64,000 nucleotides of DNA from Arbacia lixula (taxonomy: Eukaryota; Echinodermata; Echinoidea; Arbacioida; Arbaciidae), in contig OZ022581.1 in the NCBI GenBank assembly GCA_963669155.1, positions 7,727,167 to 7,791,166 on the forward strand, written 5' to 3'. The notes below the pieces were generated by a model, which did no database searches, was not told the DNA's origin, and saw only the letters and a program-made list of their open reading frames with translations. The translations under genes and the position numbers were made by a program. Of the stretch, positions 57,937-64,000 are shown one piece after another (the stretch's first letter is position 1; every line of letters begins with the position of its first letter).

Positions 57937-58136
57937 NNNNNNNNNNNNNNNNNNNNNNNNNNNNNNNNNNNNNNNNNNNNNNNNNNNNNNNNNNNNNNNN
58001 NNNNNNNNNNNNNNNNNNNNNNNNNNNNNNNNNNNNNNNNNNNNNNNNNNNNNNNNNNNNNNNNNNNNNNNNNNNNNNNNNNNNNNNNNNNNNNNNNNNN
58101 NNNNNNNNNNNNNNNNNNNNNNNNNNNNNNNNNNNN
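57937..58136. other. Assembly gap of exactly 200 N
   Basis: A round-number gap falls inside an array core. It is probably a placeholder of unknown true length, so the array may be longer than shown. Confidence 0.9.
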
Positions 58137-58374
58137 CCAATTTGTCTGCGAACCCTTGTCAAGATTAACGAGTTTAGGGTTGAAGCTAAAACTAATGCAT
58201 TAGGACTTAGGGTTAGGGTTTTTCGTAGTTTGATTTATATTGAAGGGAAGTTTCAAAGTTGTGTAAACTAGTAAACAAAATGGAAATTCAACAAAACTGG
58301 AGTAATGGTAGACCAAATGGGAATTAAAACCCGGTGTCATGGAACAGATACCTTGTACAATGTTGTGCATTAAA
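58137..58374. other. No gene seen; TTAGGG-like phrase
   Basis: Non-array sequence after the gap. GTTTAGGGTTG and TTAGGGTTAGGG occur at 58170-58220, as in the GGCGCTAGT elements. Confidence 0.4.
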
Positions 58375-58822
58375 GATAGGGTGTCCCTTTTGCAGGTCAA
58401 AAAAACAAATACGAAAATGAAAGATACTACCTTCGAACTTCCCTCCGGATGAGATAACTGGAAACTGACTTAAGGCGAAATTATAGTGATCAGTAGATTT
58501 TGAGGAGGTTTTGGGCAAGTCATCCGAAACCTACAGCCTAGAAAAGGAGACCGCTGTGCGCCATGGTCCGCTCCACGGTGCATGCGTTCAATGGGAACAA
58601 CACGTGCATCATGCACTGAGACAGTGAGAGGGTCAATATGATGAAGAATGTAGACTAGGCTCGCTGTGGTTCAAATGTAAACAAGGAGAGATTTCCACTT
58701 TTCCTGAAAATGTTTGTGAAGCTGTGACAGTGAGATTTCATACAAGTTTCATGTATCATTATATAGGTTATGCTGTTGATTCCTGCCGAGTTTCATGAAT
58801 TATGCAAATGGGACACCCTGTC
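58375..58822. mobile_element. TIR element family 1, copy 2
   Basis: 448 bp from GATAGGGTGTCCC to GGGACACCCTGTC, in inverted orientation to copy 1. It ends 23 bases downstream of the stop codon of the REX1-B-like gene, so it probably forms part of that gene's 3' UTR or terminator region. Confidence 0.8.
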
Positions 58823-58845
58823 TTTATACCCTAGGAGAGTTTGTT

Positions 58846-59143
58846 TCACTGGGGCTTTTTTTTCACGGCCGCTCTCTTTGACTTTGCGGGAGCTATAAGT
58901 TGGCCCTGAGCTACTGTGTAAATATTTTCCCCTTGTACCTTTTCCAGTTTGTCTTGCTCCGCCTTCTGTAGCGCCTCAAGACAGTCTGCTATACTGCCCT
59001 CGTTGTGCTTACTGCGGAATGCTGTAGCCATGGCGATAACTCTCTGAGAGATCCTGTTGAAATCCTTGGTGCTGTCGTGCACCACTTGGCGGTATGTTGT
59101 GAAGTCATAGTCCGGCGACGTCTGCAGATAAGCCTGATGCCCT
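58846..59143 (-). CDS. REX1BD: REX1-B domain protein, last exon
   Basis: On the minus strand this exon follows the acceptor TGTGTCGTAG (ending 59144). It reads EGHQAYLQTSPDYDFTTYRQ, then VVHDSTKDFNRISQRVIAMA, a CLEALQKAEQDKLE helix, and a Lys-rich C-terminus stopping at TGA (58848-58846). The pattern of an LQEER...YRRLDEGHxAYL segment, YDFTTYRQ.VH..T..FN.IS..VIAM and LQ..EQ.KLE resembles REX1-B ('required for excision') domain proteins, linked by name to DNA repair in green algae. The animal function is poorly known. The tail after KLE departs from the usual ending, and AAG|GTACAA there could be an alternative donor. Family assignment is from memory of the domain pattern. Confidence 0.6.
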
Positions 59144-59425
59144 CTACGACACACATTTACAAAGATATTTCTCTATCAATCATAAAAAAAGGCTATGAAC
59201 ATAATAGTTGGGAAGTCACAAATATGCACCAGTCTACATACCACTAAGATATGAAGCGATAGAATGTACTCTAGGCTCTATGAAAAGTGACTCATAATGT
59301 CATCAAGAATTATACCAATGCTTACCACAGTGACCATAAACCATTATTTATTTAGAGTTAGAAACCTCCTGTAGCTTCTTTGATACATTAAATGAAAATG
59401 CATGATTAATATCACACAAACTTAC

Positions 59426-59505
59426 TCATCCAATCTCCTGTAAACCTGTATCCTCTCCTCTTGCAGGCCATAGAATTCATGCAGCATCGCCTGCGGATCT
59501 CCTTC
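59426..59505 (-). CDS. REX1BD: REX1-B domain protein, internal exon
   Basis: 80-nt exon between acceptor TTTTTAG (ending 59506) and donor GA|GTAAGT (59425). It encodes EGDPQAMLHEFYGLQEERIQ and then VYRRLD, and the last two bases join the first base of the next exon to give Glu. Splicing yields ...VYRRLDEGHQAYL... without a break. The next intron is 282 bp. Phase 0 at its start matches the upstream 30-nt exon. Confidence 0.65.
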
Positions 59506-59629
59506 CTAAAAATTGGGGAAAGTAGTTCTAAAAATATAAACCAAAGTACGATTTTAATGTTAATGTAGACCTAGCCCTAATAGAGCAAGAGTGGAGTAGA
59601 CTACCGTATCTCCTAACTGAATTTTTAAA

Positions 59630-60249
59630 GACAGGGTGTTCCATTTGCAAACAAAATCAGCAGGAATCAGCTATATAGTACAACAATAATGTGTATGAAA
59701 TATCGCAGTCAAAGCTTCACAAACCTTTTTCAGGAAAAGTGGAAACTATCCTTGTTTACATTTGAAACGCTCCGACCATAGATTACATTCAAAATTATAA
59801 TTGTCCCTGTCAGCCCGCGATGCGGGCATTGCTCCCATTGAACACATATAGTGATATACATTGTGAAGCAGACCACGGTGCATAGCGATCGCTATAATTT
59901 TGCAAAGTCAGTTTCCATTTCTATTTTTGGGAAGGAACTTGATATTTTCCAGGTTTTTTACCAAAAAAATTTGGCGCTAGTACTTGTGTATCCATATACT
60001 TTGGCACTTATTTTATGAATTTGAACCCTTATCCTAACCCTAGACAAGTTCTTTGCCATTGAATTCTCTAAAATAGTGATTTCTAGGTCTGTATTAGCGT
60101 CCGTTTACTTTAGCTAGGCCTTAGCCTAGCTGGCCCAGCCCCGGGACTGCTACGCGGCTAGCTACCCGTGACTAGTCGCGTAAGCTGCCGTGGACATGGT
60201 GGATACATTTATGAACTAGCGCCAAAAATGCGACATGGACACCCTCTCT
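59630..60249. mobile_element. TIR element family 1, copy 3, interrupted
   Basis: Starts GACAGGGTGTTCC and ends GACACCCTCTC. It lies in the large intron of the REX1-B-like gene and is interrupted by a second element (59970-60227). A 16-bp AGCCCGCGATGCGGGC hairpin sits within it at about 59812-59827. Confidence 0.7.
59970..60227. mobile_element. GGCGCTAGT element, copy 2, nested in family 1
   Basis: Inverted termini TTTGGCGCTAGT (59970) and ACTAGCGCCAAA (to 60224) enclose about 235 bp. Contains TTGAACCCTTATCCTAACCC and TAGCTACCCGTG blocks shared, in inverted order, with 10924-11236. Confidence 0.7.
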
Positions 60250-60404
60250 GTAAAACAGACATGATTGACGGAAGCTTATTTGATTTAACAACATCATTTC
60301 CTCAACATATCAATGAGATTTAAATAATCGAGCTAAGCAATCATCTTGGTACACAACTCTTCCTAGAAATCATTTTTTTGGACAAATTAAACAGCTAAAA
60401 GTTT

Positions 60405-61020
60405 GTCTCCGGTTAGGGTCAGGGCCCAGGGTTAGGTTTTACTGCAACCAGCCTGCTCACGCAGGAGCGCGGGAGCAGTCTCAGGGCTAGGTTACGCTTT
60501 TTTTTGGACAAGTGGGATACCAAAGTGCATTAGCGCTGCTCTTTGAATGTAAATAAGAGGGACGGATGGGGGAAACTATCTAGGCTTCTACTAGATAGAA
60601 GCCTAGATAGTTTAGCTAGAACCAATTGGGGCATTCTTTAATCAAAATTACATTTTTGGACATACCCCCGACGTTCAGAGGAGCCAGATGCATATGCAAT
60701 CTCAGCGGATCCAACGTCCTACGGAGACTGATTTTTTTTGGTCTAGTCAGCTAGTAGCCCCGGGACTGCTCCCGCGCAGCGGGAGCAGCCCGCTCACTGC
60801 GTGAGCGGGCTGGTCGCAGTAAGTCAGCTAGTAGCTATAGCTATGACCTATGTTCCACTTAACCCGCGGCCTAGCCGCCCTACAAGTACAAAGTACAAGT
60901 TCAGGAACCCCACGCCGGCGTATCCGCACATACCATGTCGTGGGGCCTGGGGTTCCTCCTTACTGCGACCAGCCCGCTCACGCAGTGAGCGGGCAGTCCC
61001 GGGGCTAGGGTTCCTCCTAG
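60405..61020. repeat. GC-rich hairpin modules (three copies)
   Basis: A module with consensus TTACTGCGACCAGCCCGCTC...GAGCGGG...TCCCGGGGCTAG occurs at about 60440-60495 (diverged), 60755-60825 (reverse orientation) and 60960-61010. A partial copy lies at 10959-10996. The 60755 copy has two perfect hairpins back to back: 60766-60788 (10-bp arms, loop GCA) and 60787-60811 (11-bp arms, loop TGC). 60973-60993 is a 9-bp arm hairpin. It is a strongly structured repeat in otherwise AT-rich DNA. Confidence 0.7.
60573..60613. repeat. Perfect 18-bp hairpin
   Basis: AAACTATCTAGGCTTCTA, loop CTAGA, then the exact reverse complement. Confidence 0.95.
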
Positions 61021-61201
61021 GGCTACCCACAACAGTGGCAGTACAGCGGGTGTGCGGGTGCACAGCCCGGGGAGCTACTGGCTCCGGCGTACGCGAATAG
61101 CTGGCAACAGCAGCGAACATGACGAAAGTAATAGATTTTGAGCTTGATGTCCTATATACACACTTCAATTTCAAAACAAACATAATTCCGCTAAACATTA
61201 C

Positions 61202-61231
61202 CTGTACTTCCATGAGTTTCATCAAAATGGC
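61202..61231 (-). CDS. REX1BD: REX1-B domain protein, 30-nt upstream exon
   Basis: Acceptor TTTTGTGTGTGTTGCAG (ending 61232) and donor CAG|GTAATG (61201) bound ten codons, AILMKLMEVQ, in phase 0 at both ends. They join to EGDPQAM of the next exon across a 1.7-kb intron full of transposable elements. The first Met in this exon could be an internal residue. An upstream coding exon was not identified with confidence: the frame stays open to 61318 but without a good donor. Confidence 0.45.
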
Positions 61232-61560
61232 CTGCAACACACACAAAATGAGATAAACTAAATAGTTATCAGCGGCAAATTCTGGCCGCAGCTCAAGTAT
61301 GACGGCACACTCTTCCACTCGGCTTTTGCTATGTCATATCTATGGAAAGCCAAAAAATAATTTGTTATGGAAAGCTCAATAAATGGCATCGACCAATTAA
61401 GGTTGATACAATTTCACAAAATGATCCCTTTGATCAATTTTGGTCTGGTATTCTGGTTTTAACAAATGACAAATATAGATTCCACCGAGTCCTCGATTCA
61501 TCTCAGCTGGGTTGAGTATTGTTGGTACTTGGGAATATCCACGCACATGTCAGAGGCCTA

Positions 61561-62182
61561 GGGCCTGTTTCTGCATCGACATCTGATTTAGAACTCGCGT
61601 GACGTTAGCGCTAATGATGCTAAACCGATTCTCGAAGAGAATGCCAAGTCGGATATGGTCACATCTCGTGTATCGATACAGTATCGGAATTTTCAGACAA
61701 ATTGATAGCCTTTCTCACGAAACTCCGCAATAATTGATAAAATATCAGGTTGAAATGATTATGATTTTGTTAAAAATGTGGCGAAGTATTATTTAAAACG
61801 TTGATTAGTCCACGGCTTGATGTATAACGCATCATTTTCATGAAGATTGGTGTTCTATCAATCTTTCATTTTCTTCTGTTGAATCAATTCAGCCATAGCT
61901 GATTTGATGCTGACAAAATGCAGCAGAAATGTTATCATAGAACGCGTAATGCAAATCTAGACTCTTTTCACAGTCCTAATTACGCGACTCAGCTTTCTAT
62001 AACTTAGCTAATATTGTTCTGAAGGATCGTCCGATCTAGAACAACAGATGCGACAGGGTCCGAGCAGTTCCAGCATTTAGAGCTGAGGTTAGAAATGTTT
62101 ATAGCTTCGAGAATCACCTCAGTGCTAACTATCGGAGTTAGAGCTGAGGTTATAGAGTTGTCATGTCGAGAAACGCGCCCCC
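61561..62182 (+). mobile_element. GTTTCT TIR element, copy C, internally deleted
   Basis: Starts GGGCCTGTTTCTGCATCGAC and ends GAGAAACGCGCCC. CCTAG on both sides (61556-61560, 62181-62185) is a candidate target duplication. About 620 bp against 994 in copy B: a central segment between TTCTTCTGTTGAATCA and TGACAAAATGCAGCAG is missing. Confidence 0.75.
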
Positions 62183-62278
62183 TAGAGACTAGAGTAATTA
62201 TAAAATCACGCAATTATCCTTTCAAACAATATTTTTTCTCATAACCTGGAAAACCTAGTTGGTGACCCCCTCGATCCC

Positions 62279-62280
<2 letters not shown>

Positions 62281-62324
<44 letters not shown>

Positions 62325-62353
62325 ATCACCGTCACCGGAAGGGGGGGGGGGGG
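62281..62353. repeat. (CA)n followed by poly-G
   Basis: CA run 62281-62322, then 13 G at 62341-62353. Confidence 0.95.
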
Positions 62354-63365
62354 TGGATGCGAACGCACCCCTTCCAGACAACACTTTTTTTTTATTAAAA
62401 AAAATATTTTTTTTTTCTAGAACTTGGCTGAGAGCCCCCAAAAAGTGGGTTGAGCAATTTCGGACAACGAATACGAAAGCTATAAATGGTGTTGTGATTC
62501 AAAGATTCAAACTGACAACTCAGTCACGAAGCTATATGATGTCACATGCAGGATTACTGTCGAAATAATGCTTTTATAGGACTTTTCTGTATTACTTGTA
62601 ATAAAAAAAATGCACACCGTCGTGGCACATGTAAAGGGTTAGTAAACATCAAATACTAGACTACTGTGAATGCAATTTTTGTACCAAAATTTCACCGTAA
62701 ATGGTATTAAAGACTCAAACAATTTGCCACAGAAAAAACATAAACTAGTCGTTTTCACCAAAAATATTTTTAGTGATTTTCAAATGCGCGAATAAGACCA
62801 TTTCACTCAGAACTACAATAATTTTGTCTAACTTGATATAGTTATCACACTGGCTATGCAGCCGCAAAGAAAACTGAAACTTTTTACCCCATTCAGAGTA
62901 AAAAGCCGTCTGGCTGTTCACCCTGAAATTAAGTTGGTTTTGATATTAAAGCAGAAACGCAAAAGGAATTAAGGTCTTACGAAAATCCGTGAAAGGATAA
63001 GGAAGTTGTGATCTTTTAAAGTTCTGATTTCGTGACGTCACGTGTGAGGTGCTCTCCGACAATGTTGTGTACAATTTGTTTTGGAAATGTCAAAAGGATA
63101 TGCACAAGTTTACCTGTGTATTTGATACATGGCATTAAATGAAAAGTTTTTAATAACGAACCTATATGACAAAATATATTCCTCCACCAAAAGTAGAAAA
63201 AGAGCAATTTATGACATCATATACAGCACATGAAATGGGGGAGCCCCTCGCACGTGAAGTCATAAAATTGACATTTCAAGAGATCACACCTTTCTTATCC
63301 TTTGATGGATTCTCGTTAAACCTTCACTAATGTGTTTCATGTATATTTCTTTTATTGACACTAAC
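62354..63365. other. No gene seen
   Basis: AT-rich DNA with A/T homopolymers at about 62384-62414. No recognisable coding domains. Confidence 0.4.
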
Positions 63366-63569
63366 TTAAGGATGGACTATCCCTCTAAATCCTTGACGTG
63401 AAGTTGAGAAGTAACCTCTCGCAGAAAAGAACATTTCAGGTCTGTCTGAGCATGGTCCATGGTTTGAGCAGTAAGACTCACAACAGGGCGTTGTCACCCA
63501 GTTTATAGACTCATCCATTCCACTGAATGCAGGGGTTGGGATCGTCATACGTGAGGGACAGTTCACCTG
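63366..63569 (-). CDS. Possible exon of an unknown Cys-rich protein
   Basis: On the minus strand an acceptor-like CACTATTTTGCAG is followed by a 66-codon open frame reading VNCPSRMTIPTPAFSGMDES, then CCESYCSNHGPCSD, and a TAA stop at 63368-63366. Two Cys clusters are visible but no family is recognised. In another frame the same acceptor would give ELSLTYDDPNPCIQWNG and stop, so the correct frame is uncertain. Confidence 0.2.
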   Translation of the reverse strand, partial: QVNCPSRMTIPTPAFSGMDESINWVTTPCCESYCSNHGPCSDRPEMFFSARGYFSTSRQGFRGIVHP

Positions 63570-63611
63570 CAAAATAGTGCACCTCTATCGACCTTTCATT
63601 TAAAAAAAAAA

Positions 63612-63985
63612 AAATAGTTGTCCTAGGAGCAAATTGTCCAAGAGGGGTGCTGTCAATCATTGTGGGTAGTTGTTATATGGGATAGTTGCCCTGTATGTTC
63701 TCCAAGGGAGTTATTGTCCTTGTGGTGTGTGTCTAATAGCTAGCAAAAGGGCAGATATCTGTCCTATATAAAATATAGTGGGGTAATTGTCATCCTAGGG
63801 GGAAGTTATTTTGTAGGCCTATCACTACAGGGAATAATATTGTGGTAGTTGTCATCGTTGTCCTATAGAATGGTGGGATACATGTATTGTTGTTCGCGAA
63901 GGGGTATACAACGGAGGGTGGTATAATGTCCAGTATGCATAGTCCGGCGGGGGTAGGGTGGGGGGGGGCAATTGTATCAGTCGTC
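63612..63985. repeat. Degenerate GTTGTCCTAGG minisatellite
   Basis: About ten eroded units of the form GGnnAGTTGTCCTAnGGGG (for example 63617, 63636, 63668, 63684, 63711, 63786, 63855), spaced roughly 17-75 bp and ending in a G8 run followed by CAATTGTATC. Confidence 0.6.
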
Positions 63986-64000
63986 CATGAAGAGTTTTCC

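Noticed and set aside
57857..58271. Open frames crossing the N gap
   Set aside because: Artefacts of translating unknown bases.
60848..61318. 156-aa minus-strand open frame
   Set aside because: Mostly GC-rich hairpin repeat in which stops are rare. Only its 30-nt segment at 61202-61231 has splice sites and joins the REX1-B-like exons.

Overview
The window is eukaryotic, most likely from an invertebrate animal and probably a marine deuterostome. This rests on AT-rich DNA with GT-AG introns, abundant (CT)n/(GA)n/(CA)n tracts and poly-G runs, RTE-like and CR1/L2/Jockey-like non-LTR retrotransposons, several families of short terminal-inverted-repeat (TIR) elements, degenerate TTAGGG-like stretches, and a rhodopsin-class GPCR exon. 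The species cannot be fixed from the sequence. There are no bacterial features and no operons. Genes are sparse and broken into small exons.

Layout. 0-10 kb: repeats, two small TIR elements, one GPCR exon on the minus strand (5161-5320), an RTE-like C-terminal fragment (6753-6971) and a large polypyrimidine zone (6.0-8.2 kb). 10.1-15.7 kb: a putative small plus-strand gene with a promoter-like region near 10641-10843, three in-phase exons (10844-10855, 13181-13222, 14585-15690) and a 12-residue coding repeat. Its last exon is split by a 994-bp TIR element. 15.97-18.66 kb: a broken RTE-like retrotransposon, itself interrupted by a 911-bp piggyBac-like non-autonomous element with a TTAA duplication. 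18.66-25.0 kb: a Tc1-like end, LINE fragments and a 5'-truncated LINE with an intact 397-aa reverse transcriptase frame.

28.04-57.94 kb: a roughly 30-kb higher-order tandem array, the main feature of the window. It has 47 copies of a promoter-like core of about 400 bp, combined with two larger modules: S, 709 or 672 bp, and L, about 1.2 kb, which carries an antisense LINE fragment. The higher-order period falls from left to right: 4163, 4163, 3389, 3387, 2677, 2681, 2660, 2681 and 1483 bp, through loss of whole modules. The core is related to the single-copy promoter region at 10.6 kb. The array ends at a gap of exactly 200 N.

58.1-64 kb: a minus-strand gene resembling REX1-B domain proteins (exons 58846-59143, 59426-59505, 61202-61231), with nested TIR elements in its large intron and another touching its 3' end. 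GC-rich twin hairpins, a third copy of the 10-kb TIR family and a degenerate GTTGTCC minisatellite follow.

The retrotransposon and TIR elements explain much of the structure. They have interrupted the putative 12-residue-repeat gene and the RTE element, supplied the L module, and possibly supplied 24 bp of filler at the S junction.
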